Assembly: GCA_041581055.1 (NCBI GenBank)
Contig: JBFGCT010000012.1
Span: 1 to 40,011 of the forward strand
DNA: 40,011 nt
Origin: JBFGCT01 sp041581055
Lineage (GTDB): Bacteria > Actinomycetota > Acidimicrobiia > Acidimicrobiales > Ilumatobacteraceae
Reading direction: 5' to 3'
In this document: positions 1 to 7,567 of the stretch, in pieces
Numbering within the stretch: the first letter of the stretch is position 1
How the letters are laid out: each line of letters begins with the position of its first letter
Translations under genes and position numbers: made by a program
Notes under the pieces: model-generated
What the model was told of the DNA's origin: nothing
Seen by the model: the letters and a program-made list of their open reading frames with translations, nothing else
The model's database searches: none

Positions 1-77
1 CCGGTTCGCTCCCCGCCGGGGCTCACACCAAGCGGCTCGCCATCGACACGGTCGGCGTGCGGGTCGTGCCGCGCTGA
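1..77 (+). CDS. 3' end of an unidentified gene (partial)
   Basis: The reading frame that starts at base 3 is open to a TGA at 75-77 and gives about 24 C-terminal residues ending RVVPR. It converges on the UvrC-like gene, with the two stop codons only 5 bp apart (TGA...TCA), as expected for tightly packed convergent genes. The fragment is too short to name a family, and that it is coding at all rests on frame and packing only. Confidence 0.4.
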   Translation, partial: GSLPAGAHTKRLAIDTVGVRVVPR

Positions 78-82
78 GCGGC

Positions 83-1756
83 TCACGCCGCCCGCGTCAG
101 TCGTGGGATCTCCTCGGAGGCGCCGACCGGGAACGACCACTCGCCGGCACAGGTGACCACCGCCGCGGCGGCCCGCTTGTCGAAGAAGCGGGCGAGGCAC
201 AGCGCCTCGTCGATCTGCCGCCGGGGGAGCGGCGCCTCGTCGGCGGGCGGGTCGGGTGGCCGAACCGGCAGGGCTGCGGTCAGCCGGCCGTCGCTCCGCC
301 CGTCGAGCAGGCGGGCGCGGTCGATGATCCACGTCGAGTCGCCGACCGTGACCTCGGCCCGCCCGGCGCGGCGGAGCGCGGCGACGAGCTGCTGGCGGCG
401 CACCGCGCCGAGCAGCGCCGAGAGGCGGTCGCGGGTGGTCGCCGCCTCCTCGAACCGCTGTTGTGTCGCCAGCGCCGCCATCCGCGCGCGCAGGCGGTCG
501 ACCACCACGGCGGTGTCCCCGGTCATCGCCCGCCGGGCGTGCTCGACCGCCGCCGCGTACTCCGCCGCGTCGGCCGTGCCGGCGCACGGGCAGTGGGCGA
601 CGCCGAGCTGCGCGGCGCCGCACTCGATCACGTCCGGCGCCGGCCGGTAGTTCCGTCCGAGGCGCGCCGAGCAGCGCCGCAGCGGGACGGCCGACTGGAG
701 CGCCTCGACGACCAGGTTGGCCATCGCCCGCGACGGCAACGGACCCAGGTGCAGCCCCTGTTTGGAGGGGTTCTTGACGACCGACAGCCGCGGCCACGCC
801 GTGTCGGTGTCGAGCCGGACGTAGCAGTACTTGTCGGAGCGCTTGCCGCGGCGGTTGTACCGGGGCAGGAGGGTGGCGATCAGCCGCGACTCGATGACCT
901 CGGCGGTCAGGGCGTCGGGGAGCTCGAGGTGGCGGACCGATTGCGTCTCGCGCAGCATCGGGCCGATCCGCCGGCGATCTTCGCTGCCGAAGTAGCTCCG
1001 GACGCGCTGGCGCAGGTTGGTCGCCTTGCCGACGTAGAGCACCTGCTCGCCCGCCCCGCAGAACATGTACACGCCCGGGCGGCGTGGCAGGTCCGAGGTC
1101 ATCTTCAGCTTGGCGGCCTGCGGGTGCCCGGCGAGCGTCTGGAGGGCGATCAGGTCGTCGAGCCCGAGCACGCCCAGCCCCGAGGCGCGCTCGATCAGCA
1201 GGTGGAGGAGGTCGACGGTGGCGAGCGCGTCGTCGAGGGCGCGATGGCTCGGGCGGTGGTCGAGGCGCAGGCGCGAGGCGAGCGTGCCGAGCCGGCAGTC
1301 GGGAACCTCGTCGCGCACCAGGCGGCGGGCGAGGGCGACGGTGTCGACGACGGTCGGGGTGAGCGCCGGCCGCCCGCTGCGCTCGAGCGCGTGGCGGATG
1401 AACGCCAGGTCGAAGCCGACGTTGTGCCCGACGATCACCGAGTCGCCGATGAATTCGAGCAGCGACGGCAGGACGGCCTCGATGCGCGGCGCCGGGCCGA
1501 CCAACGCGTCGGTCAACCCGGTCAGCATCGTGATCTGCGGTGGGATGGCGCGCCCCGGATTGACCAGCGTCTGGAAGGTGCCGTGGCACGCGCCGCCGCG
1601 CACCTTGACGGCGCCGACCTCGGTGATCGAGTCCTCGGCGCGGTTGCCGCCCGTCGTCTCGAGGTCGATCACGCAGAACGTGACGTCGACGAGGGGTGTG
1701 CCCAGGTCATCGAACGAACGTTGCCGACCTCGGTCGATGGCGGACCCAACATGCAT
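83..1756 (-). CDS. DEDD 3'-5' exonuclease fused to UvrC-like GIY-YIG nuclease
   Basis: Probable DNA repair nuclease of 557 aa that joins a DnaQ/epsilon-type exonuclease to the N-terminal half of UvrC, the architecture of mycobacterial Rv2191. Exonuclease motifs are present: D31-x-E33 in IDLETTGG, HNVGFD at 111-116, and H171...D176 in HRALDDA. The GIY-YIG domain starts at about residue 227 (PGVYMF, then LYVGKATNLRQRVRSYF). A UVR-like helical stretch (QQRFEEAATTRDRLSAL) follows; the C-terminal endonuclease half of true UvrC is not evident. I chose the ATG at 1756 over the in-frame ATG at 1798 because a TTGACA/TCAAGT promoter with 18-bp spacing ends 6 nt before it, and the longer version would translate through that promoter. 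Function is inferred from the family; these fusions are not the main UvrC. Confidence 0.88.
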   Translation of the reverse strand: MHVGSAIDRGRQRSFDDLGTPLVDVTFCVIDLETTGGNRAEDSITEVGAVKVRGGACHGTFQTLVNPGRAIPPQITMLTGLTDALVGPAPRIEAVLPSLLEFIGDSVIVGHNVGFDLAFIRHALERSGRPALTPTVVDTVALARRLVRDEVPDCRLGTLASRLRLDHRPSHRALDDALATVDLLHLLIERASGLGVLGLDDLIALQTLAGHPQAAKLKMTSDLPRRPGVYMFCGAGEQVLYVGKATNLRQRVRSYFGSEDRRRIGPMLRETQSVRHLELPDALTAEVIESRLIATLLPRYNRRGKRSDKYCYVRLDTDTAWPRLSVVKNPSKQGLHLGPLPSRAMANLVVEALQSAVPLRRCSARLGRNYRPAPDVIECGAAQLGVAHCPCAGTADAAEYAAAVEHARRAMTGDTAVVVDRLRARMAALATQQRFEEAATTRDRLSALLGAVRRQQLVAALRRAGRAEVTVGDSTWIIDRARLLDGRSDGRLTAALPVRPPDPPADEAPLPRRQIDEALCLARFFDKRAAAAVVTCAGEWSFPVGASEEIPRLTRAA

Positions 1757-1762
1757 CCGTGC

Positions 1763-1792
1763 ACTTGAGCACGAACACGTGTGCGATGTCAA
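1763..1792 (-). promoter_or_regulatory. Promoter of the UvrC-like gene, with twin GAACACGT boxes
   Basis: Read on the minus strand, TTGACA (1792-1787) is followed after 18 bp by TCAAGT (1768-1763), and the ATG comes 6 nt later. On the plus strand GAACACGT occurs at 1773-1780 and again at 1793-1800, exactly 20 bp apart. The first box lies in the -35/-10 spacer and contains the palindrome ACACGTGT; the second abuts the -35. The boxes are a candidate operator. Confidence 0.5.
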
Positions 1793-1844
1793 GAACACGT
1801 CGCGCCCCGGCGGATATCTCGGCCGTGCCGGCGGCGCGGTCCGC

Positions 1845-1850
1845 TACCGT
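1845..1850 (+). promoter_or_regulatory. Leaderless -10 box (TACCGT) of the NYN gene
   Basis: TACCGT ends 6 nt before the ATG at 1857, so transcription should begin at or next to the start codon. No Shine-Dalgarno sequence is visible. Confidence 0.5.
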
Positions 1851-1856
1851 TTGCCC

Positions 1857-3104
1857 ATGGACGGCGCCACGGCGGAATCGGTCGAGATCGAGCACCGCCA
1901 CCTGCGCAGCGCCATCGAGTTCGCCGTGTTGATCGCCGCCGAGGGCCAGAAGCGCCGGCCGCCGCTGCCGTACCCGGCCGAGCTGCGGGCGTTCTTCTCC
2001 AAGCCCCGCATACCGAGCGGGTCGCTCGGTCGCCTGCGCCGCGCGATCGAGGCCGATCCGACGTTCCGTGAGCGCATCGCGCTCGGCGCGCTCCCGGAGT
2101 TGGTCGACGAGGTCGGCCGGCTGTGGCTGGAGCGTCCGAGCGGGTGGGACGACGATGCCAGGCGGATCATCTCGGCGACGACCGCGGCGGTCGAGTCCGG
2201 CGATCTCCGGGCGACGGCGGCGCGGGCCGACAAGCGGCGCGTCGCCGCCGAGCAGGCGACCGCCCGCGCCCGGGCCGAGGTCGTGCGGCTCGAAGCGCAG
2301 GTCGCGACACAGCGCGACGAGATCGAGCAGCTGCGCACCGACCTGATCAAGGCCGACGAGTCGCTCGCCGAGATGCGCGCCGAGCTGATCGACGTGCGCA
2401 ACGAGATCCGCCACGCACGCGATCGCGAGGCCGCGGCAACCGCGAAACTCGAATCGGCGCTCGCCGCCCGCGACGAGGCGCGGGTCGAGCTCGCCGAGGC
2501 GGCGGCGGTGCGCGACGGCGTGTTGGCCGATCGCGCCGAGACGCGCCAGCAGGCGGCCGAGCTCGGCGCCGCGGCGGCGGCCGCCCGCCGGCTCGCCGAC
2601 CAGCTCGACGACCTCCTCCCGCGCGAGCCCGACGGCGACGGCGGTCGGCGCGTGCGGCCCGACCGGCGGGCGCCGCTCTCGCTGCCAGGGGGCGTGATCT
2701 CCACGTCGGCCGACGCCGCGGAGTTCTTCGTCCGCTCCGACGCCGCGATGTTGGTCGACGGCTACAACGTCAGCAAGCTCGGCTGGCCGGCGCTCGGCCT
2801 CGAGGCCCAGCGGGCGACGTTGCTCGACGCGCTGGAGAACCTGGTGAGCCGGTTCGGCACGGACATCACGGTCGTGTTCGACGGGGCCGATGTCGTCGGC
2901 GCCCACACCGATCGCCGTCGCCTGGTGCGCGTGGTGTACTCCCGGGCGGGCGTGATCGCCGACGACGTCATCCGCGACGAGGTCAGGCGGCTGCCGCTGG
3001 CCCGCCCGGTCGCCGTCGTCACCAACGACGCCGAGATCGTCCGCGATGTGCGGGCCCTCGGCGCCAACACGGTGCCGAGCAACGCCCTCATCGCGCTGTT
3101 CTGA
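1857..3104 (+). CDS. NYN-domain (YacP/PIN-like) ribonuclease with long coiled coil
   Basis: Predicted RNase-like protein of 415 aa. The N-terminal ~110 residues are a helical unit seen in actinobacterial NYN proteins (GSLGRLRRAIEADPTFRERI). A long, highly charged coiled coil rich in Ala, Glu and Arg spans about residues 120-260. The C-terminal NYN domain, from about residue 294, carries the acidic metal-site positions in VDGYNV (~300), VFDGAD (~340) and VVTNDAEI (~391). The substrate is unknown; related YacP-type proteins act on structured RNA, but I would not transfer that function. The start is fixed by a -10 box 6 nt upstream. The gene is divergent from the UvrC-like gene and is followed by the small CxxC protein. 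Confidence 0.88.
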   Translation: MDGATAESVEIEHRHLRSAIEFAVLIAAEGQKRRPPLPYPAELRAFFSKPRIPSGSLGRLRRAIEADPTFRERIALGALPELVDEVGRLWLERPSGWDDDARRIISATTAAVESGDLRATAARADKRRVAAEQATARARAEVVRLEAQVATQRDEIEQLRTDLIKADESLAEMRAELIDVRNEIRHARDREAAATAKLESALAARDEARVELAEAAAVRDGVLADRAETRQQAAELGAAAAAARRLADQLDDLLPREPDGDGGRRVRPDRRAPLSLPGGVISTSADAAEFFVRSDAAMLVDGYNVSKLGWPALGLEAQRATLLDALENLVSRFGTDITVVFDGADVVGAHTDRRRLVRVVYSRAGVIADDVIRDEVRRLPLARPVAVVTNDAEIVRDVRALGANTVPSNALIALF

Positions 3105-3139
3105 CGCCGGCGCCAGGGCGCTCTGTGACACCCCTCGTT

Positions 3140-3145
3140 CAGGAT
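3140..3145 (+). promoter_or_regulatory. Leaderless -10 box (CAGGAT) of the small CxxC gene
   Basis: CAGGAT ends 7 nt before the ATG at 3153. This spacing matches other starts in the window and favours 3153 over the ATG at 3144. Confidence 0.4.
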
Positions 3146-3152
3146 GGGCGAC

Positions 3153-3413
3153 ATGTTCGACAGCGACCTCCCGATCGACTGCGCGACGTGCGTCGCGGCC
3201 GGCACGACCGCCTGCGGCGACTGCGTCGTGGCCCACCTGTTGGCCAACGACGACGGGCCGATCGAGTTCGTCGTGGCGCCGGTCGTCCGCCTCACCACGC
3301 CGATCGACCGGGCGGTCGCCCGGCTTGCCGCCGCGGGGTTGCTCGACGATCCGCCGGTGTTCGTGCCGTACGACGAGTTCGAGCTGGCCGGGTCGGTCGC
3401 GCCCGTACGCTGA
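3153..3413 (+). CDS. Small two-CxxC protein, unknown function
   Basis: An 86-aa protein whose N-terminal third has two Cys pairs, CATC and CGDC, with seven residues between the pairs. Such a layout could bind zinc or form a redox site. The rest is a hydrophobic/acidic helical part with no membrane segment. I do not recognise a named family. The ORF fills the gap between the NYN and queG genes and has the codon bias of its neighbours. Its TGA overlaps the -10 box of queG, so the two are packed end to end. An ATG three codons upstream (3144) is the alternative start. Confidence 0.7.
   Translation: MFDSDLPIDCATCVAAGTTACGDCVVAHLLANDDGPIEFVVAPVVRLTTPIDRAVARLAAAGLLDDPPVFVPYDEFELAGSVAPVR
3406..3411 (+). 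promoter_or_regulatory. Leaderless -10 box (TACGCT) of queG
   Basis: TACGCT ends 6 nt before the GTG at 3418, and its last base is also part of the stop codon of the preceding gene. Confidence 0.45.
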
Positions 3414-3417
3414 GCGT

Positions 3418-4473
3418 GTGCGCCGTCCCGATCCGCTCCCGACTCTCGAGCAGATCACGGCGCGGTTGGCCGAGTTCGACGTCACCCACGTCGGCGTCGC
3501 CGCAGCCGGGATCCTGACCGAGACCCGGTCCACCCTGCACGCCCGCAGGTCGGCACGGCTCCACGACGGGATGGGCTTCACCTATCGCAACCCCGACCGG
3601 TCGACCGACCCCGACCGGGCGGTCGCCGACGCCGCGTCGATCGTCGTCGCCGCGCGGCCCTACCTGACCGACCGCGAGCCGGGCCGGCCGCCACCGGCCG
3701 CCGGGCCGCACGCCCGCGTCGGGAAGTACGCCTGGGTCGACCACTACGCCCCGTTGCGGGCCGGGCTCCGGGCGGTCGCCCACCAGATCCGGCGCGCCGG
3801 CCACCGGGCCGTGGCCTTCGCCGACGACAACGCCATCGTCGATCGGGCGGTCGCCCACCGGGCCGGCCTCGGCTGGTACGGCAAGAACACCAACCTCCTG
3901 ATTCCCGGCGGCGGCAGCTTCTTCGTCCTCGGCTGCCTCGTCACGACCGCCGAGTACGAGCCGGCGCCAGCCCCGGTCGACGACGCCTGCGGCGCCTGCG
4001 TGCGCTGCGTCGAGGGCTGCCCGACGGGGGCGATCATCGAGCCGGGGGTGATCGACGCCGCGAAGTGCCTGAGCTGGGTGCTCCAGAAACCCGGGTCGAT
4101 CGCCCCTGAGTTGCGCGCCGCCGTCGACGATCGAATCTACGGCTGCGACGACTGCCAAGACGTCTGCCCGATCTCGGTGCGGCTCGGGCCGCGCAACACG
4201 GTGGCCTTGGCCGCCGAGGCCGAGGCGTGGGTCGACGCGATCAGGCTGCTCGCCGCCGACGACGATGAGATCGAGCGCAGATACGGCCGGTGGTACATCG
4301 CCGGGCGGGAGATGAGGTGGCTGCGGCGGAACGCGCTGGTCGTCATCGGCAACGTCGGCGAACCGTCCGATCGCCGCGTCCGGTCGGTGCTCGCCCACTA
4401 CCGTTCCGGCGACGACCCGATCCTGGCCGAGCACGCCGACTGGGCCAACGACCGCCTCGACGCCCGAGCATGA
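3418..4473 (+). CDS. queG: Epoxyqueuosine reductase QueG
   Basis: Cobalamin- and Fe-S-dependent reductase of epoxyqueuosine in tRNA, the last step of queuosine synthesis; 351 aa. The N-terminal cobalamin-binding region includes VGVAAAG, the conserved GKYAWVDHY, and GLGWYGKNTNLL. Two 4Fe-4S clusters are indicated by CGACVRCVEGCP and by GCDDCQDVCP together with the Cys of KCLSW. A C-terminal HEAT-like segment (MRWLRRNALVVIGN...) matches QueG structures. GTG 3418 is in frame and correctly placed behind a -10 box. The gene overlaps the next by ATGA. No other queuosine genes are in the window, so a salvage role is possible. Confidence 0.92.
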   Translation: MRRPDPLPTLEQITARLAEFDVTHVGVAAAGILTETRSTLHARRSARLHDGMGFTYRNPDRSTDPDRAVADAASIVVAARPYLTDREPGRPPPAAGPHARVGKYAWVDHYAPLRAGLRAVAHQIRRAGHRAVAFADDNAIVDRAVAHRAGLGWYGKNTNLLIPGGGSFFVLGCLVTTAEYEPAPAPVDDACGACVRCVEGCPTGAIIEPGVIDAAKCLSWVLQKPGSIAPELRAAVDDRIYGCDDCQDVCPISVRLGPRNTVALAAEAEAWVDAIRLLAADDDEIERRYGRWYIAGREMRWLRRNALVVIGNVGEPSDRRVRSVLAHYRSGDDPILAEHADWANDRLDARA

Positions 4474-5591
4474 AGCACCTCCTCGTCACCAACGACTTCC
4501 CTCCCAAGATCGGCGGCATCCAGTCGCTGCTGTGGGAATGGTGGAGGCGCCTGCCGGCTGATCGCTTCGCCGTGCTGACCAGCCCATTTGCCGGCGCCGA
4601 GGAGTTCGACGCCGGTGAGCCCTACCGGATCGAACGCGTCCGCGAGCCGGTGCTCTTGCCCCACCCGTTGATGACCAGGCGGGTCGACGGCCTCGCCGCC
4701 GAGTTCGAGGCCGACCTCGTCGTGCTCGACCCGGCGGTCCCGCTCGGTCTGATCGGACCCTCGCTGGCGCTGCCGTACGACCTCGTGCTGCACGGCGCCG
4801 AGGTGACCGTGCCGGGCCGCATCCCCGGGTCGAGGCAGGCGCTGTCGTATTCCCTGACGCGGGCCCGCAACATCATCTCGGCCGGCCGCTACGCGGCGCA
4901 CGAGGCCGAGCAGGCGGCCGGGCGCGAGCTCCCGGTCACCGTCGTGCCGTGCGGTGTCGACCCGGACAAGTTCCTGCCGCTCTCGCCCGCCGAGCGGGAC
5001 GCGGCCCGCGAGCGGCTCGGCCTCCCGGTCGACGCCGAGCTGATCGTCAGCGTGTCCCGGCTCGTGCCGCGCAAGGGGTTCGACACGGCGATACGCGCCG
5101 TCGCCCGCATGCGGCGAACCCGCCCCGACCTGATGCTGGTGATCGCCGGCGGCGGGCGCGACGCGGAGCGCCTCGAGCGTCTCGCCGCCGAGCTCGACGC
5201 CCCGGTCCGCTTCCTCGGGCGCGTGCCCAACGCCGACCTGCCGCCGCTCTACGGGTGCGGCGACATCTTCGCGATGCTGTGCCGGAATCGCTGGGCCGGG
5301 CTGGAGCAGGAGGGCTTCGGCATCGTGTTCATCGAGGCGGCGTCGGCCGGGGTGCCCCAGGTCGCCGGTGACTCCGGCGGCGCCGCCGAGGCGGTCGCCG
5401 ACGGTGAGACCGGCATCGTCGTCCGCGATCCCGAGAACGTCCATGAGGTGGTCGAGGCGTTCACGACCCTGCTCGACGACGCGGCGCTGCGCCGCCGGAT
5501 GGCGCGGCGCTCGCGGGAGCGGGTGCTGTCCGACTTCTCCTACGACGTGCTCGCCCGCCGGCTCGGCGACACGCTCGGCGTCTTCGAGTGA
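4470..5591 (+). CDS. pimB: GT4 mannosyltransferase, PimB-like
   Basis: Glycosyltransferase of the GT-B fold (family GT4), 373 aa, at the membrane face of the cytoplasm. Close features of actinobacterial PimB (the GDP-mannose-dependent second mannosyltransferase of phosphatidylinositol mannoside synthesis) are the N-terminal TNDFPPKIGGIQS loop and the C-terminal EQEGFGIVFIEAA with the EX7E donor motif (~281-289), followed by GVPQVAGDSGGAAEAV. The sugar-phosphate contact region VSRLVPRKGFD is also present. ATGA couples it to queG. In mycobacteria the homologue (Rv2188c) lies near the Rv2191 UvrC-like gene and an SRPBCC gene, as here. The acceptor lipid is inferred, not shown. Confidence 0.85.
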   Translation: MKHLLVTNDFPPKIGGIQSLLWEWWRRLPADRFAVLTSPFAGAEEFDAGEPYRIERVREPVLLPHPLMTRRVDGLAAEFEADLVVLDPAVPLGLIGPSLALPYDLVLHGAEVTVPGRIPGSRQALSYSLTRARNIISAGRYAAHEAEQAAGRELPVTVVPCGVDPDKFLPLSPAERDAARERLGLPVDAELIVSVSRLVPRKGFDTAIRAVARMRRTRPDLMLVIAGGGRDAERLERLAAELDAPVRFLGRVPNADLPPLYGCGDIFAMLCRNRWAGLEQEGFGIVFIEAASAGVPQVAGDSGGAAEAVADGETGIVVRDPENVHEVVEAFTTLLDDAALRRRMARRSRERVLSDFSYDVLARRLGDTLGVFE

Positions 5592-5608
5592 CGCCCTGAC
5601 ATCGCTGG

Positions 5609-5614
5609 CACACT
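5609..5614 (+). promoter_or_regulatory. Possible leaderless -10 box (CACACT)
   Basis: CACACT ends 7 nt before GTG 5622. It is a weak match to TANNNT, accepted because the spacing agrees with other starts here. Confidence 0.3.
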
Positions 5615-5621
5615 GTCGGCC

Positions 5622-6161
5622 GTGAACGATGGATCGCGCCACGGCGAGGTGATCGTCCGGGCGAACACGGTCGGCACCGGGCTGTTCGTCGTCGCCGCGA
5701 GCACGTCGGCGATCGTGTTCTCGACCTCGGCCCAGTGGTTCGGCGCGATCACGTCGATCAGCCTGTTCGCCGTCGGCTGCGGGGTCTTCCTGTGGGCGTT
5801 CTACAACGCGGTACAGCGCAGCCGGGCCGAGCAGCTCGCGGTGACGGAGCTGTTCCTGTTGCTCGGCGACCCGACGCCGCGGCGGGTCCGGCGGATCATG
5901 CTGCTACTGCTGTTCGTCCAGTGCGCGACCGCGATGGTGACGGCCCTCGCCCGGCCGAACACCGCCGACGGCTCGCCAGGATCGTCGCTGGCACTCGGAT
6001 TCCTGGTGCCGATGTTCGGGCTGGGGATGAACGGGCTCTGGGCGGCCTTTCACGGAGACTTCCCGCGCCGCGGGGACGCGCCGCGCGCGGACGCGTCGTC
6101 GAGCGGGCATGATGGTCGGACTTCAACGACCCCGATCGACAAGAATGGCCCGTATGGCTGA
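5622..6161 (+). CDS. Four-helix membrane protein, unknown function
   Basis: A 179-aa protein with four predicted membrane segments, at about residues 16-34, 39-62, 90-110 and 120-143. A polar cytoplasmic loop between helices 2 and 3 is rich in Arg (QRSRAEQLAVTELFLL), and the C-terminal tail of ~35 residues is hydrophilic and low-complexity. I do not recognise a characterised family. It starts with GTG 30 bp after the PimB-like gene and overlaps the SRPBCC gene by 8 bp, so co-transcription with envelope-lipid genes is likely. Confidence 0.75.
   Translation: MNDGSRHGEVIVRANTVGTGLFVVAASTSAIVFSTSAQWFGAITSISLFAVGCGVFLWAFYNAVQRSRAEQLAVTELFLLLGDPTPRRVRRIMLLLLFVQCATAMVTALARPNTADGSPGSSLALGFLVPMFGLGMNGLWAAFHGDFPRRGDAPRADASSSGHDGRTSTTPIDKNGPYG
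6141..6146 (+). promoter_or_regulatory. Internal -10 box (AAGAAT) before the SRPBCC gene
   Basis: AAGAAT lies inside the end of the preceding gene, 7 nt before ATG 6154. It may allow separate leaderless transcription of the SRPBCC/glucokinase pair. Confidence 0.35.
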
Positions 6162-6588
6162 GACCGCAACCGAATCGATCACGATCCAGGCCTCCCCGGA
6201 ACGTGTCTGGGCGATCGCTGTCGACCTCCTCAAGTACCCCGAGTGGGCGCGCGACATCAAGGCGGTGACGATCCACTCCACCGACGCCGACGGCCGGCCG
6301 TCGGAGGTCGAGTTCCGAGCGTCGGCGCTCGGGCGCAGCACGCACTACACGCTCCAGTACGACTACAGCGACGCGCCCCGCGTCCTCGGCTGGAAGATGC
6401 TGCGCGGCGACCTCCAGCGTTCGATCGACGGCGCGTTCATCTTCGAGGGCAACCCGGAGGGCGGGACCGACGTGCGCTACGACCTGGCGATCGACCTCGT
6501 CGTCCCGCTGCCGGGGTTCGTCAAGCGCCGCGCCGAGGTGCGCATCCTCAACACCGTGCGCGAGCTCAAGGTCCGCGCCGAGGCGTGA
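6154..6588 (+). CDS. SRPBCC (polyketide cyclase/dehydrase-like) protein
   Basis: A 144-aa START/Bet v1-like fold protein with a hydrophobic ligand cavity. It opens with the typical TESITIQASPERVWAIAVDLLKYPEWARDIKAV and ends with a long amphipathic helix (KRRAEVRILNTVRELKVRAEA). Homologues (for example Rv2185c) sit beside PimB-type genes in mycobacteria, which suggests a lipid- or polyprenol-binding role, but no ligand is known. I used the ATG at 6154, where the domain begins, rather than the in-frame ATG at 6109, which adds low-complexity residues from the neighbouring coding region. The stop overlaps the glucokinase start as GTGA. Confidence 0.85.
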   Translation: MAETATESITIQASPERVWAIAVDLLKYPEWARDIKAVTIHSTDADGRPSEVEFRASALGRSTHYTLQYDYSDAPRVLGWKMLRGDLQRSIDGAFIFEGNPEGGTDVRYDLAIDLVVPLPGFVKRRAEVRILNTVRELKVRAEA

Positions 6589-7550
6589 ACCAGGTGGCCG
6601 GCGGCGTGCCGGCGCGCCGAATCGGGATCGATGTCGGGGGCACCAAGGCGCTCGGCGTGGCAGTCGACCGCGCCGGCGAGGTGATCGCGGAGGGGTTGCG
6701 GCCGACGCCGCGCGGCCCCGACAGCCTCGGGCCGCTGATCGACGTGCTCGCAGAGCTCTCCGAAGAGCTCGCCGCGGAGGGCAGCGTCGGCGTCGGGGTT
6801 CCGGGCCTGGTGACCCGGGACGGCGTGTTGCGGGCCGCGCCGAACCTCGACGGCGTGGCCGACTTCGAGGTCGGTCGCCTCCTCGCCGAGCGGCTCGGGC
6901 ACCCGGTCGAGGTCGACAGCGACGCGACCTGCGCGGCGGTCGCCGAGTGGAAGCTGGGCGCCGCCCGCGGCGCCAAGGACATGATGCTCGTCACGCTCGG
7001 CACCGGGATCGGCGGGGGCATCGTGGCGAACGGCGCCCTTCAGCGGGGGCTGAACGGGTTCGCCGGCGAGTTCGGCCACATGGTCGTCGACCCCGAGGGC
7101 CCGCCGTGCCCGTGCGGCAAGCGGGGCTGCTGGGAGCGGTACGCGTCGGGATCCGGCCTGGGGATGCTGGCGCGACAGGCCGCGGTCGGAGGCCGGCTGC
7201 GGGCGGTCGTGCGGCACGCCGGGGGCGACCCCGAGGACGTGCGCGGCGAACACGTGCAGTCCGCGGCGCGCGAGGGCGACGCCGAGGCGCTGGCGGTCAT
7301 CGACGAGTTCGCCCGCTGGGTCGCGCTCGGGCTGTCGAACCTGACCAACGTGATGGACCCCCAGTTCTTCGTGCTCGGCGGGGGGCTGGCGGCCGGCGCC
7401 GATCTCTACCTCGGGCCGATCATGTCGTGGTACGAGCGGTTGCTCTACCAGGCGCACCTGCGGCCCCTGCCGCGCATCGAGTTCGCCGCGTGGGGGCCGC
7501 TCGCCGGCGCGGTCGGCGCGGCGCTGCTCTCGACGATCGATCACGCCTGA
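6585..7550 (+). CDS. glk: ROK-family glucokinase
   Basis: ATP (or polyphosphate) dependent glucose phosphorylation feeding glycolysis; cytoplasmic, 321 aa. ROK features are complete: phosphate loop IGIDVGGTK near the N-terminus, catalytic Asp113 in DSDAT, second glycine loop TLGTGIGGGIV, GEFGH, and the zinc motif H...CPCGKRGC followed by WERYASG. There is no N-terminal helix-turn-helix, so this is a kinase rather than an NagC-type repressor. GTG 6585 overlaps the previous stop by GTGA. Glucose specificity is inferred from the family and from the SRPBCC-glk synteny of actinobacteria. Confidence 0.9.
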   Translation: MNQVAGGVPARRIGIDVGGTKALGVAVDRAGEVIAEGLRPTPRGPDSLGPLIDVLAELSEELAAEGSVGVGVPGLVTRDGVLRAAPNLDGVADFEVGRLLAERLGHPVEVDSDATCAAVAEWKLGAARGAKDMMLVTLGTGIGGGIVANGALQRGLNGFAGEFGHMVVDPEGPPCPCGKRGCWERYASGSGLGMLARQAAVGGRLRAVVRHAGGDPEDVRGEHVQSAAREGDAEALAVIDEFARWVALGLSNLTNVMDPQFFVLGGGLAAGADLYLGPIMSWYERLLYQAHLRPLPRIEFAAWGPLAGAVGAALLSTIDHA

Positions 7551-7554
7551 CGGG

Positions 7555-7560
7555 TAGCGT
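7555..7560 (+). promoter_or_regulatory. Leaderless -10 box (TAGCGT) of the aminotransferase
   Basis: TAGCGT ends 7 nt before ATG 7568 in the 17-bp gap after glk, so this gene probably has its own start. Confidence 0.5.
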
Positions 7561-7567
7561 CGTCCCC

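Noticed and set aside
77..90. TGAGCGGCTCA considered as a terminator between convergent genes
   Set aside because: The stem is 5 bp with a 1-base loop, simply the two facing stop codons; no U tract.
1710..1725. LexA-like box TCGAACGAACGTTGCC near the UvrC-like gene
   Set aside because: The left half-site is perfect but the right half matches only 3 of 6, and it lies inside the coding region about 30 nt downstream of the chosen start.
1707..3581. A 624-codon minus-strand frame across the NYN gene
   Set aside because: Antisense to a recognised gene with coiled coil and NYN domain; typical of third-position GC bias in high-GC DNA.
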